From the NCBI RefSeq assembly GCF_021295395.1, contig NZ_JAIWOU010000001.1, positions 1,735,501-1,799,500 on the forward strand: a DNA stretch of 64,000 nucleotides, in the 5' to 3' direction. This DNA is from Komagataeibacter sp. FNDCR2. Its GTDB lineage: Bacteria > Pseudomonadota > Alphaproteobacteria > Acetobacterales > Acetobacteraceae. The position numbers and the translations under genes were made by a program. Shown here piece after piece: positions 8,928-18,252 of this stretch (position 1 is the stretch's first letter; every line of letters begins with the position of its first letter). The notes under the pieces were generated by a model. It worked only from the letters and a program-made list of their open reading frames with translations, had not been told where the DNA came from and did not search any database.

Positions 8928-11129
8928 TCAGAAATCCTGCGATATTCCGGTCAGGATCGTGCGGCGCAGGCCATATTGCGGCGCCCCCACCCCGATGCCG
9001 GTGCCACTGCGCAGCATGTAGGGGTGATCGAACAGGTTGGTGACATCCAGCCGCAACTGCGTGGTGCGGAAAAACGGGGAATGGAACAGATCCCGAAAGG
9101 ACTGCACCAGCGCCATGTTGAACGTGGCGTATTGCGGCACCACGCCGCCATTGGGAACGTCCGTATCCTGCCGCAGCCCGCTGCCATAAACCATGGTGGC
9201 CGACAGCCGGGTGGGATGGCCCGTGCGGTAAAAGAACGTGTAGGCCCCCCCGGCCGAGGCGGTCCACCGCTGGTCATGGTCCAGATGCACCCAGTGCTGG
9301 CTGATATAGGCCAGGTCACCGGACGCGAAATTGAACTGCGCGCTGGTAATGTCCTTCCCGATCGCCCGGGACCACGCCATGTTGCCATAGAGCGAAAGCG
9401 GCCCGTGATCGTAGGACGTGGCGAATTCATACCCGTTCACCTGCCCGCGCCGGTAATTGAAGCCGGACAGGATGATGGGCGCGCCGAACTGTCCTTCATC
9501 GATCAGGTTATGGGCCAGCTTGTAATAGGCATCGAACGAGACGCGCCAGCCCGGCATGAGAACCTGCTCGATCCCGGCATCGAAGTAGTGGTCGCGCTCG
9601 GCGCGCACCGTCCCGCTTCCCCCGGACGGCGCGGCGCCGGACGTAGTGGCGAACTGCCGCAGGTCCGTCCCGCCCACGACCTCGAACGGCGGCGGCGTGA
9701 AGTAGCGTGAATATCCCGCATGCAGCGTCGCCCCCTTCCATGCGCGCCAGACCACGTTGATGCGCGGGCTGAGCTGGTGCTCATCGGTATATTCGCCCAC
9801 GCCGTCAAAACGCAGGCCGTAATTGAGGGTCACGTTACGCAGCGGCCGCCATTCATCCTGCGCATACAGGCCATAGATATCGCCCGTGCGGCCATTGCCG
9901 GTGTGAATGTTGACCATCTGGTCCCGCGCGTCGAACACCGTGGCGTCGGCCTTGGTTATATTCCGCTCGGCAAAGACCTGAAAACCGAAACGGATGGTAT
10001 GGTCGGGCCGGACCCGCCATGTCACGTCGCTCTGGGCGCCGGTGGACATGACCGAGCGTTCGGCATGCTGGCTTATGCCCATATAGGCCAGGTCACCCCC
10101 ATTGGGGTCGGGGCTGTAACCAAGGCTGCTGTAGCGGGAGAAAACCGATGTCTGCAGGCTGAACGCCCCGATATCCTTCTGTAGCGACAGGATGCCGAAA
10201 TCAGTGATTTCCTTCTGGCGTTCGTTCAGGTCACCGCTCTGTGGCGCATGGGGCAGCAGGCTGCTGTAATTATCGCCAAACAGGGGCTGGCCGCCGATAT
10301 TGGGCAACTGGTACTGCGCGTTCGAAACCCCGGCGATCAGGCTGATCCGGGTGTTTTCATCCACCGTATAGCGCAGATGCCCGAGGAAATGGTACTGGTT
10401 GCTCAGGTCATGCGGCGCATTGAACGACGGGGTCGTGTTCTCGATCCCCACCCGGTCATGCACGTAATCGGCGGTCAGGAAATAATCCCACTTCCCGTAC
10501 TGCCCGCCATACTGTGCGGAGGGGAAGAAATAATCCCGCGCGCCGCCGTAAACCGAGATATTGCCGCCTTTGTTGGTCGCGCCGTTCTTGGTGGTGATGT
10601 CCACCACGCCCGCCTGCAGGAACCCGTATTCGACCGGCAGCGCCCCGGTGGTGAGCGAGAGGTTATCGGCAAAGCGGGTCATCAGCGTCTGGCCGAACAC
10701 ATTCATGCCCTCGGGTAGCTGCACGCCATCCAGCCGGAACTGCACCTCGTTATGGTCGCCGCGCACATGGATCTGCCCGTAGCTGTCCTGCGCCACGCCG
10801 GGGGCCTGCAACAGCACGCTGTTCAGGCCCGCGTTATCCCCGCCGGGAATGGTTTCAAGCGCCTTGCGGCTGAAGGCGTGGACCGTGGCCCCGGTGGAAG
10901 GCTGCAATTGCAGGCGCGCCCGGTCCAGCCGGGCCGTGACCGTCATGGTCTCGGGCGCGGAGGAGGGTTGCGTCAACCCGTTCCCCCCAGCCTGCGCGGG
11001 GGTGGTGGACGTGGATGGTGTGTCGACCGCCACGCCCTGCGCCATGGCCACCGCAAGCGGGGTCAGGCAGGTCATGGCCGCCAGCACGGCGGGAGAGAGG
11101 GGATGGGGGAAAAACCATAAACGCAGCAT
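8928..11129 (-). CDS. TonB-dependent outer membrane receptor
   Basis: About 733 residues from the chosen ATG at 11129, which gives a signal peptide ending at AVAMAQG; longer forms starting at 11147 or 11237 are possible. The plug domain (about 60-190) contains IHVRGDHNEVQFRLDGVQLPEG and the DITTKNG-type strand. The rest is a beta-barrel with repeated aromatic-ended strands, closing with RLDVTNLFDHPY and a terminal Phe for Bam-mediated assembly. It takes up a siderophore, cobalamin, sugar or similar ligand across the outer membrane using TonB energy; the ligand cannot be told from sequence. No FecI/FecR pair or partner transporter is adjacent. The TetR gene lies behind it on the same strand. 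Confidence 0.9.
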   Translation of the reverse strand: MLRLWFFPHPLSPAVLAAMTCLTPLAVAMAQGVAVDTPSTSTTPAQAGGNGLTQPSSAPETMTVTARLDRARLQLQPSTGATVHAFSRKALETIPGGDNAGLNSVLLQAPGVAQDSYGQIHVRGDHNEVQFRLDGVQLPEGMNVFGQTLMTRFADNLSLTTGALPVEYGFLQAGVVDITTKNGATNKGGNISVYGGARDYFFPSAQYGGQYGKWDYFLTADYVHDRVGIENTTPSFNAPHDLSNQYHFLGHLRYTVDENTRISLIAGVSNAQYQLPNIGGQPLFGDNYSSLLPHAPQSGDLNERQKEITDFGILSLQKDIGAFSLQTSVFSRYSSLGYSPDPNGGDLAYMGISQHAERSVMSTGAQSDVTWRVRPDHTIRFGFQVFAERNITKADATVFDARDQMVNIHTGNGRTGDIYGLYAQDEWRPLRNVTLNYGLRFDGVGEYTDEHQLSPRINVVWRAWKGATLHAGYSRYFTPPPFEVVGGTDLRQFATTSGAAPSGGSGTVRAERDHYFDAGIEQVLMPGWRVSFDAYYKLAHNLIDEGQFGAPIILSGFNYRRGQVNGYEFATSYDHGPLSLYGNMAWSRAIGKDITSAQFNFASGDLAYISQHWVHLDHDQRWTASAGGAYTFFYRTGHPTRLSATMVYGSGLRQDTDVPNGGVVPQYATFNMALVQSFRDLFHSPFFRTTQLRLDVTNLFDHPYMLRSGTGIGVGAPQYGLRRTILTGISQDF

Positions 11130-11425
11130 GGCGCAGCAGCCTCGCATCCGGAATGAAGAGTTCGGGAGGCGCAGCTTTATTTGGTACAATATAACATAAC
11201 AATATGAAAAAGCAGGACGCGTGCGCCAACACGCCATCTGTTGCCTGTCTGCAACATATCGCAGGCATGAATCCGCACCCCGGCCTGCCGGCCGGCCGCT
11301 GGAAACGCGGCCCTGGGTGTTCAGTCCCAGGTCATGGGACGGGCTGAAGCATATGGATGGGTCGGGAAACGGGGCGCGCGGCCCCTGTGAGCGGCCCCTG
11401 CGCGCGACCCCTGCGCGCGGCCGGG

Positions 11426-12139
11426 TCAGTCCCTGCCGGGCCGGGGTTCCATGACAAGCGGCGGCAGATGCGATGCATCGCGCAGATAGGCATTGAGGAA
11501 CGTCCGCACGGCGGAACGGGCGATGAAGTCAATATGCGCCTGATCCGTATTGACCGGCAGTTGCAGCCGCGCCCGCGCCGCGATGCGGGTCTGGCACAGG
11601 GCATAGAACTGCTCGGCCGCGAAAACGGGGTCGGGAATATTCAGCACGCCGGCGTCATTATGCTGCATGAGCCATGCGGCGAAGATGTCGATGGCCTTCT
11701 GCGGGCCATGGGCCCAGAACGTCTCGGCCAGGGTGGGGAATTTGGCGGCTTCGGAAATGATGATCCGGTTGAGCATGAGCGACAGCGGCGATGTCAGCAG
11801 CCTGATCATGGCCACCGCCAGATGCTCCAGCGATTCCGTAAGGTTCGCCCCCTCGTCTATCCGCCGGAACAGCAGGGGCAGCTTTTCGCACGCGCACTGT
11901 TCCACAAAGGCGGAGAACAGCGTGGCCTTGCTGTCGAAGTAATTATACAGCGTCCCCTTGGACACCCCGGCATCGCGCGCGATGCCGGACATGCTTGCGC
12001 CTTCATACCCCTTTTCAGCAAAAACACGCGCGGCACCGGCCAGTATCTGCTGGCGCTTGGCGGCAGAGGCACCCGAGAGCGGGCCGTCTTCCGCCTGCGT
12101 CCTGCCTGAATGGTCTGCCGTGATGCCCATTGAAATCAT
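11426..12139 (-). CDS. TetR/AcrR-family transcriptional regulator
   Basis: 237 residues. After a 25-residue polar extension the helix-turn-helix lies at about 49-70 (SMSGIARDAGVSKGTLYNYF), a textbook TetR DNA-binding domain, with a C-terminal ligand-binding and dimer domain that includes a TetR_C-like FAARSAVRTFL-type helix. It is transcribed away from the outer-membrane efflux gene at 12300, and a palindrome in the shared promoter region (12205) fits autoregulation and control of the efflux gene. The ligand is unknown. Confidence 0.9.
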   Translation of the reverse strand: MISMGITADHSGRTQAEDGPLSGASAAKRQQILAGAARVFAEKGYEGASMSGIARDAGVSKGTLYNYFDSKATLFSAFVEQCACEKLPLLFRRIDEGANLTESLEHLAVAMIRLLTSPLSLMLNRIIISEAAKFPTLAETFWAHGPQKAIDIFAAWLMQHNDAGVLNIPDPVFAAEQFYALCQTRIAARARLQLPVNTDQAHIDFIARSAVRTFLNAYLRDASHLPPLVMEPRPGRD

Positions 12140-12204
12140 CCTGCCTGCGTAATCGGAGCGTACTTTCGATTGACCCCGTGTGGAAAGCCGATAGGCTAGG
12201 GGAC

Positions 12205-12223
12205 TGACCGAACTGATCGGTCA
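12205..12223. promoter_or_regulatory. Probable TetR-family operator
   Basis: Perfect inverted repeat TGACCGA-ACTGA-TCGGTCA between the divergent tetR and outer-membrane efflux genes. The half-site resembles operators of AcrR/TetR repressors, which commonly contain GACCGA/TCGGTC. It is placed to control both genes. Confidence 0.7.
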
Positions 12224-12299
12224 TTCATGCCATGGTAGCGAAACCATGCCATGGAGAACAGATTTATATTAACTGTTTCAGGGACAACAGGGGGCCGGG

Positions 12300-13943
12300 T
12301 TGGTAGGCAGGGGAATTTCATGGCGAACGGCGGTGGTCGGGTTGTCGGTCATGACCGCCGGGTGTGCGGTTGGCCCGAATTTCCACAAACCCACCCCCTG
12401 GACACCCAAGCAGTACGGCGGCCCGGACCGTATTCAGGCCGCGACCGGCGCCAGCGGCAGCCCTGCGCAGGTTGCAAGCCAGACCACCCCCGATGATCCC
12501 GACACCGCATGGTGGAATGTGTTCCACGATGCCGAACTGACCAAGCTCGAGCAGCGCGTCGCGACCGACAACCTCGATGTCCGCCGCTATGCCTACCGCA
12601 TGGCCCAGAGCCGCGCGGAACTGCGCATCGCGGGCGCCGAACGCTACCCCGCCATGTCCGCGACCGGATCCTACGCCCGCCAGCAGTACAGCACCAAGAT
12701 GCTCCAGCGCATCGTGACCGATGTGGAGAGCGACCCGCAACTGAGCAACAACCCGGTATTTTCTCAATACGCCCCCCCTCCCGGTCAGGCCAAAATCCCG
12801 CTGTTCAACCAATGGCGTGACAGCATCGACGCGACATGGGAAATCGACCTGTGGGGCCGGGTGCGCCGCCAGTACGAGGCCGCCGCCGCCGAAACGCAGG
12901 CCACGAACGAAGCCCGCCGCGCCATCCTGATTTCACGCCAGTCGGAAGTGGCGCGGGATTACATGGAACTGCGCAACACGCAGCAGCAGGTGCGCATCGT
13001 CATGGAAAACCGCGACGTGGCGAAATCCCTGCTGGACCTGAACCAGCAGCGTTACGCCAAGGGACTGTCGAGCGACCTGGAGGTGGAACAGGCCCGCGCG
13101 CAGTACACGGACACACTGGCCCGCCTGCCGCAGCTTGAGCAGCAGCTTGTCGCGCAGGTCAACGCGCTCAGCCTGCTCATGGGCGAGCCGCCGCGCGCCC
13201 TGTCCGATGAACTGCTCGATGCATCGGCCATTCCGCCCGTGCCGTTGCGCGTGCCGGTGGGCGTGCCCTCGGAACTGGCGCGCCGCCGCCCCGATATCCG
13301 CCGCGCGGAAGCCAGCCTGCACGCGGCGACCGCGCAGGTGGGCGAAGCCGTGGCCGAATTCTACCCCCGCGTCACGATCAATGCGGGATTCGGGTTCGAA
13401 TCCCTGTCCTTCCGCGATATGGGGTTCTGGAACGCCAAGGCATGGAATGTCGGGCCGTCCATCACGCTGCCGCTGTTCCAGGGCGGGCGGCTGCGCGGGC
13501 AGCTTGAACTGCGCAAGGCCGCGCAGAAGGAAGCCGCCATTTCCTACCAGCAGACCGTGCTGGGCGCATGGCATGACGTGGATAACGCCCTGACCGCCTA
13601 TACCGATGAGCAACTGCGCCATGACGAACTGACCCAGCGCGCGGAAGCCAGCCACCATGCCCTGCAACTGGCGCAGGACCAGTACCGCCAGGGCATGATC
13701 ACCTACCTGACCGTGCTGGACACGCAGCGCCAGTATCTGGCCGCCCAGTCCGACCTGACCACCAGCACCGCCACGATATCGGGCAACCTGGTGCGACTGT
13801 ACAACGCACTGGGCGGCGGATGGGAAACCACCTACCCCGAACCGGCCCGCCGCCAGACACAGTCCGCCGCACAGGCCACACCGACCCCGGCGATGCCTGC
13901 GGCAGGTGAATCCGCCCCTTCCACGTCACGCAAACCCGCCTGA
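12300..13943 (+). CDS. NodT/OprM-type outer membrane efflux lipoprotein
   Basis: 547 residues from a TTG start preceded by AGGGGG. The signal peptide ends in the lipobox TAGC, giving an N-terminal lipid-modified CAVGPNFHKP, which is the standard start of RND-type outer membrane factors. Two OEP repeats follow (coiled-coil and barrel strands), with SELARRRPDIRRAEASLHAATAQVGEA in the middle (about 323-350). Such proteins form the trimeric exit duct of tripartite pumps. No inner-membrane pump or adaptor is next to it, so it probably serves a pump encoded elsewhere. The TetR gene and palindrome upstream suggest inducible expression. The last 25 residues are low-complexity Ala/Pro/Thr. Confidence 0.9.
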   Translation: MVGRGISWRTAVVGLSVMTAGCAVGPNFHKPTPWTPKQYGGPDRIQAATGASGSPAQVASQTTPDDPDTAWWNVFHDAELTKLEQRVATDNLDVRRYAYRMAQSRAELRIAGAERYPAMSATGSYARQQYSTKMLQRIVTDVESDPQLSNNPVFSQYAPPPGQAKIPLFNQWRDSIDATWEIDLWGRVRRQYEAAAAETQATNEARRAILISRQSEVARDYMELRNTQQQVRIVMENRDVAKSLLDLNQQRYAKGLSSDLEVEQARAQYTDTLARLPQLEQQLVAQVNALSLLMGEPPRALSDELLDASAIPPVPLRVPVGVPSELARRRPDIRRAEASLHAATAQVGEAVAEFYPRVTINAGFGFESLSFRDMGFWNAKAWNVGPSITLPLFQGGRLRGQLELRKAAQKEAAISYQQTVLGAWHDVDNALTAYTDEQLRHDELTQRAEASHHALQLAQDQYRQGMITYLTVLDTQRQYLAAQSDLTTSTATISGNLVRLYNALGGGWETTYPEPARRQTQSAAQATPTPAMPAAGESAPSTSRKPA

Positions 13944-14053
13944 AACTGCGTTAAAGGCTTGGCGCGGGCGCGCCTTGCTAGTATAAGCCGCCCCGTTCCC
14001 GACTGGCTGGTCAATAGCGGCCCTACGGAACCACGGCGCAGGGATATGTCATA

Positions 14054-14467
14054 ATGATTACATTGCCCCCCGATTATCGCCCTTCGGAGGATGAGGAATT
14101 CATGAATCCGCAGCAGGTGGAATATTTCCGCCTCAAGCTGCTGAAATGGCGAACGGATCTGCTCAAGGAAGCGGATGAAACACTTGCCAGCCTGTCCGAA
14201 GGCGGCATCCACGAAGCGGATATTACCGACCGGGCCAGTGTCGAGACCGACCGCGCGCTGGAACTGCGCACGCGCGACCGGGCCCGCAAGCTGATTTCAA
14301 AGATCAATCAGGCGCTCCAGCGTATCGAATCCGGAACATACGGTTACTGCGAGGAAACGGGCGAGCCCATCGGCCTCAAACGGCTGGAGGCCCGCCCCAT
14401 CGCGACCCTGTCGATCGAGGCGCAGGAACGCCACGAACGCATGGAACGCATCCACCGCGACGACTAG
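14054..14467 (+). CDS. dksA: RNA polymerase-binding transcription factor DksA
   Basis: 137 residues. A coiled coil (about 22-95) carries the tip motif D56-I-T-D59-R-A-S that enters the RNA polymerase secondary channel, and the globular domain contains GYCEETGEPIGLKRLEARPIATLSIEAQERHER-like sequence. Only the first zinc-finger cysteine (C99) is kept; the other three positions are Thr, Ser and Ala. Single-cysteine DksA is common in alphaproteobacteria. With ppGpp it adjusts rRNA and amino-acid promoter activity. It stands alone upstream of tRNA-Thr. Confidence 0.92.
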   Translation: MITLPPDYRPSEDEEFMNPQQVEYFRLKLLKWRTDLLKEADETLASLSEGGIHEADITDRASVETDRALELRTRDRARKLISKINQALQRIESGTYGYCEETGEPIGLKRLEARPIATLSIEAQERHERMERIHRDD

Positions 14468-14565
14468 GGGCCGCTTCCACCCGTCCGGCCACCCCGATTT
14501 GTCAGAACGCGGCAAATAAGGGGTTGCCAGCCGGGACAGGAAAAGTTAGGAAGCGCCCATACAGT

Positions 14566-14640
<75 letters not shown>

Positions 14641-14917
14641 TGATTTCCCCTGATATTTATGGTTTGCAGGCTGTCGCGCTTCATAGGCGGGACCGTAATG
14701 CGTGGCCCCGTTCCGCCCGTTGTCTTACGGGCATGGAAATCCCCGGCCCGCTCACGGCGCAGGCGGAACCCCGCTATGCTCCAAAAGCAGTTTCGCCCCT
14801 GCTCTCCCACGCGCTACGTGGTTGCGCTTGCGGGGGAATGCATACAACGCACCACCCGTTAAAACCGGACAGGCCACGCCCGCACGGCGCGACTGTCCGT
14901 ATTTTCTGGAGTTACGG

Positions 14918-15937
14918 ATGCGTATTCTTGTTACTGGCACGGCGGGATTCATCGGCTACCACATCGCCTGCCGCCTGCTGCGCGACGGGCATGCCGTAAC
15001 GGGTATTGATGGCATGACGGCCTATTACGATGTGGCGCTGAAGCATGAACGCCATGCCATGCTACGGGAATTCGCCGCGTTTACCTGCCATGAATTCCTG
15101 CTGGAGGACGCGCAGGCCCTCAAGAACGTCTTTGCGCAATGCGAACCGGAACTGGTGATCCATCTGGCCGCGCAGGCGGGCGTGCGGTACAGCATGGAAA
15201 ATCCGGGCGCCTATATCAACGCCAATGTTATCGGTACCTATAATGTACTGGAACAGGCCCGCGCGTACCATCCCTCCCACCTCATGATTGCCTCGACCTC
15301 CTCGGTCTATGGGGCGAACCGGGATGTGCCCTTTACGGAATCCCAGCGTTGTGACTATCCGCTCAGCCTTTACGCCGCGACCAAGAAGGCGACGGAGGAT
15401 CTGGCGCATTCCTATTCCAACCTGTGGAAGATACCTGTCACCGTCTGCCGGTTCTTCACGGTTTATGGCCCATGGGGGCGGCCGGACATGGCGCTGTTCC
15501 GCTTTACGGCCAATACCCTGCGGGGCAGGCCGATCGACGTTTACAATAACGGCGATATGGCGCGCGACTTTACCTATATCGATGATGTGGTGGAGGCGGT
15601 CCGCCGTCTCTGCGGCACCCCACCGCGCGGACCGGGGGAGAGCGATGGCGGCGCAAGTCCAGTCGCGCCCTATCGGGTCGTCAATATCGGCAGTGGCAGG
15701 CCGGTCAGCCTGCTGGCGTTTATCGAGGCCATTGAAAAAGCGCTGGGCAAGCCGTGCATCCGCAATGACCTGCCCATGCAGCCCGGTGACATGCCGCGCA
15801 CCTGGGCGGACTGTTCCACCCTGCGCGCCCTGACCGGCTTCAGCCCCGATACCCCCGTGCAGACGGGGGTCGATGCGTTCGTTGCATGGTACAGGGCCCG
15901 TTACGCGGTTCCTGCATCCAACCCGGCCATATCCTGA
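14918..15937 (+). CDS. NAD-dependent sugar-nucleotide epimerase, probably UDP-glucuronate 4-epimerase
   Basis: 339 residues from ATG 14918, preceded by TCTGGAG. It is an extended short-chain dehydrogenase: GTAGFIG nucleotide-binding loop near the N-terminus, STSSVYG, and the catalytic Y-x3-K (YAATKKATE). FFTVYGPWGRPDMALF is the segment typical of UDP-GlcA 4-epimerases (CapI/LpsL group). It would supply UDP-galacturonate for surface polysaccharide. It is not in an obvious polysaccharide operon; tRNA-Thr precedes it and the leftward c-di-GMP operon follows. dTDP-glucose dehydratase is less likely because the GRPDM segment and length favour the epimerase. Confidence 0.85.
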   Translation: MRILVTGTAGFIGYHIACRLLRDGHAVTGIDGMTAYYDVALKHERHAMLREFAAFTCHEFLLEDAQALKNVFAQCEPELVIHLAAQAGVRYSMENPGAYINANVIGTYNVLEQARAYHPSHLMIASTSSVYGANRDVPFTESQRCDYPLSLYAATKKATEDLAHSYSNLWKIPVTVCRFFTVYGPWGRPDMALFRFTANTLRGRPIDVYNNGDMARDFTYIDDVVEAVRRLCGTPPRGPGESDGGASPVAPYRVVNIGSGRPVSLLAFIEAIEKALGKPCIRNDLPMQPGDMPRTWADCSTLRALTGFSPDTPVQTGVDAFVAWYRARYAVPASNPAIS

Positions 15938-15958
15938 CGCAGGGCGGACGGCGCGGCC

Positions 15959-16417
15959 TCAGCCCCGTGCCGCACCGTCCAGATCCAGCGTGGCCATATC
16001 CGCCGGGGGTGCGGCCAGCATGCAGGCCACCCCGGTCGTGCGGTCCACGACCATGCGGATGTCCACCGGGCCTTCCGCGCCGAACAGATCCGATGTCACG
16101 CCATAGGCCGGACGCAGCGGTTCGTCCTGATCGGCTTCATGCCGGGCGATCTCGGTCATGATCCGGGCCAGCGCGCGCTCAAGCCCCTCCATCACGCGCG
16201 AAGGCGCAAGGCGGGGACGGTCCGGCGCGCCTTCCCCCGTGCAGTGCAGCTCCAGCAGCCGCGCCCAGGATGCCGCCGGAATGAACATGGGCATGCGCGT
16301 ACCATCGTTATGGCGTTCGGCATGCATGATGCGGCGCGTGTTGGCCAGGCCGATCACGTCGATACGCGGCAGGTCGTCGCCAATGCGGGCGGTAACGGTG
16401 CGGGGCGACTCAGCCAT
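15959..16417 (-). CDS. Hypothetical protein co-translated with the diguanylate cyclase (152 aa)
   Basis: A soluble protein with no signal peptide or membrane segment and no family that I recognise. Its ATG lies inside the last codons of the diguanylate cyclase gene (8-base overlap), so it is the third member of the c-di-GMP operon and translationally coupled. It is acidic, with an N-terminal half containing a basic patch around RRIMHAERHNDGTRMP and a C-terminal beta-rich end (PVDIRMVVDRTTGVACML). A regulatory or accessory role for the cyclase is inferred only from coupling. Confidence 0.7.
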   Translation of the reverse strand: MAESPRTVTARIGDDLPRIDVIGLANTRRIMHAERHNDGTRMPMFIPAASWARLLELHCTGEGAPDRPRLAPSRVMEGLERALARIMTEIARHEADQDEPLRPAYGVTSDLFGAEGPVDIRMVVDRTTGVACMLAAPPADMATLDLDGAARG

Positions 16418-18140
16418 GGGCCTCTATCCGGTCAAAATGCTGCGGAAGTTTCAGGATATCCTGCGCCGACAGGGCCGAGGAAATGAAGAATCCCTGTATC
16501 CGCTCCGGCGCCATGGCCATGACCAGATCGAACTGTTCGCGGGTTTCGACCCCTTCCACCGTAACTTCCATTCCCAGCCCCTGCCCCATCTCGATCAGGC
16601 TGGACAGGACCATGCACGCACCGGGGGTGCCCACAAGGTTCGCCACGATGGACTGGTCAATCTTGATCTGGGAAAAAGGCAGGTCGCGCAGATGGCTCAG
16701 CACGGTCATCCCCTTGCCGAAATTATCCAGCGCGATCCGGAACCCGGCCTGGGCAAGGTCGCGCAGGTGGCGGATGCCCTGATCTGCCCGGCGGCCGTGC
16801 AGCATGGCTTCCGTCACTTCCAGAACGAAATTGTCCGGTGACATTTCAAAACGCTTCGGCGCCTCTTCCAGTTCACGGCGGTAATCGTCACGCACCAGGT
16901 CCATGCGCGACAGGTTGATGGCCAACTGGCGCGGCGGCAGGCCATGGCCGCTCCATATGGTGGCGTCGCGCTGGAAGGCCTCGATCATGCATGGGCCCAT
17001 GGCCTGCGCCAGACCGGCATCGGTGAACACGTCGGAAAAATCTTCCGCCGCCAGCAGCCCGCGTTCGGGATGGTGCCAGCGCAGAAGGGCCTCGACCTGG
17101 TCGATGCGCAGGGTGTGGCAGTTCAGGACCGGCTGGTAATAGACCTCGAACTGGTTGCGCTCGACACCGCAGCGCGCCTCGCTCAGGATCGTGACACGGG
17201 CCTGCGCGCGCTCACGCAGCGCCTGCGTGAACATCTGCGACTGCTTGCCGCCCGCGCGCTTGGCGGCATACATGGCCATGTCCGCGTTTTTCTGCACGTC
17301 CTCCATCGTCTCGGTCCCGTCCAGCAGCACGGCCCCGATGCTGCCCGCGACACTGACCGTGACCGTCTCGATATCTATGGGGCGTTCCAGAATGGCCTGA
17401 AGGCGGTCCATGTACCGCTCAAGCGACATGTCCTCCAGCGTGCGGTGCAGGATCACCGCGAACTCATCCCCCCCCAGCCGGCTGACCGGATCATCGGGAT
17501 GGGTGAGTTCGATCAGGCGCGAGGCAATGGCGCGCAGTACGGTATCGCCCGCATGGTGGCCATGCACATCGTTGATCTGCTTGAAACCATCCAGATCGAA
17601 CATGACCAGCGCGGGCTGGACCGTGCCCGGCTCGCGACAGCGCGCGACCTCATCGGCCAGGGCGGTATTGAAGCCGCCGCGATTGAGCAGGCCGGTCAGC
17701 GTATCCGTTTCCGCCAGTTCGCACAGGCGGTCGCGGGTGTTCATGAGTTCGGTGATCTCGAAGCGGCTGGCCACATACCCCTTGATCTCGCCGTCATCGT
17801 CGTCGATTTTGGGGATGATGGTGGTCGCCACCCAGTACAGCGTACCATCCTTGGCGCGGTTGCAGATATTGCCCCGCCACAGTTCGCCCGACGTGATCGT
17901 GCGGTACATGTCACGAAAAAAATTCGCGTCATGATACCCCGAATTAACGATACGATGGGTAGAACCGATCAGTTCCTGCCGTGAATACTGGCTGATCTCG
18001 CAAAAGCGGTCATTTACATACGTAATAACCCCCTTGCTGTCGGTAATGGCAACAATCAGGATATGATCTACCAGATCAGCCCAGAAATCCGCATCCTGAC
18101 GTGTCAGTGCCCGCAGCCGGTCATCGTGTTGCAATGCCAT
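16410..18140 (-). CDS. dgc: Diguanylate cyclase: FAD-type PAS, GGDEF and degenerate EAL domains
   Basis: 576 residues. The PAS domain (about 20-130) has the flavin-type signature around W88 and NRAKDGTLYW, as in NifL and Aer. The GGDEF domain is intact: TDTLTGLLNRGG, FDLDGFKQIND, GHHAGD and R-L-GGDEF (223-227). The inhibitory I-site RxxD is replaced by HPDD. The EAL domain keeps E350-A-L, EVTEAM and EGVET, but the canonical DDFGTG is D472-N-F-G-K-G, losing a metal-binding Asp, so phosphodiesterase activity is doubtful. Family knowledge: in Komagataeibacter xylinus, Dgc proteins with this layout make c-di-GMP for cellulose synthase, and one binds FAD through its PAS. It lies 112 bases behind the phosphodiesterase gene and overlaps the next gene. 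Confidence 0.88.
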   Translation of the reverse strand: MALQHDDRLRALTRQDADFWADLVDHILIVAITDSKGVITYVNDRFCEISQYSRQELIGSTHRIVNSGYHDANFFRDMYRTITSGELWRGNICNRAKDGTLYWVATTIIPKIDDDDGEIKGYVASRFEITELMNTRDRLCELAETDTLTGLLNRGGFNTALADEVARCREPGTVQPALVMFDLDGFKQINDVHGHHAGDTVLRAIASRLIELTHPDDPVSRLGGDEFAVILHRTLEDMSLERYMDRLQAILERPIDIETVTVSVAGSIGAVLLDGTETMEDVQKNADMAMYAAKRAGGKQSQMFTQALRERAQARVTILSEARCGVERNQFEVYYQPVLNCHTLRIDQVEALLRWHHPERGLLAAEDFSDVFTDAGLAQAMGPCMIEAFQRDATIWSGHGLPPRQLAINLSRMDLVRDDYRRELEEAPKRFEMSPDNFVLEVTEAMLHGRRADQGIRHLRDLAQAGFRIALDNFGKGMTVLSHLRDLPFSQIKIDQSIVANLVGTPGACMVLSSLIEMGQGLGMEVTVEGVETREQFDLVMAMAPERIQGFFISSALSAQDILKLPQHFDRIEAHG

Positions 18141-18252
18141 CTTCCCGTCTGGAAACTACAATAGACAATATAGAATACTTCATTAAAATCAAATCGGCAC
18201 TCCGCCCGCCACCGGCGCGCCCTTTACCTGTGGCTGTGCAGGTCCTGTTTGA

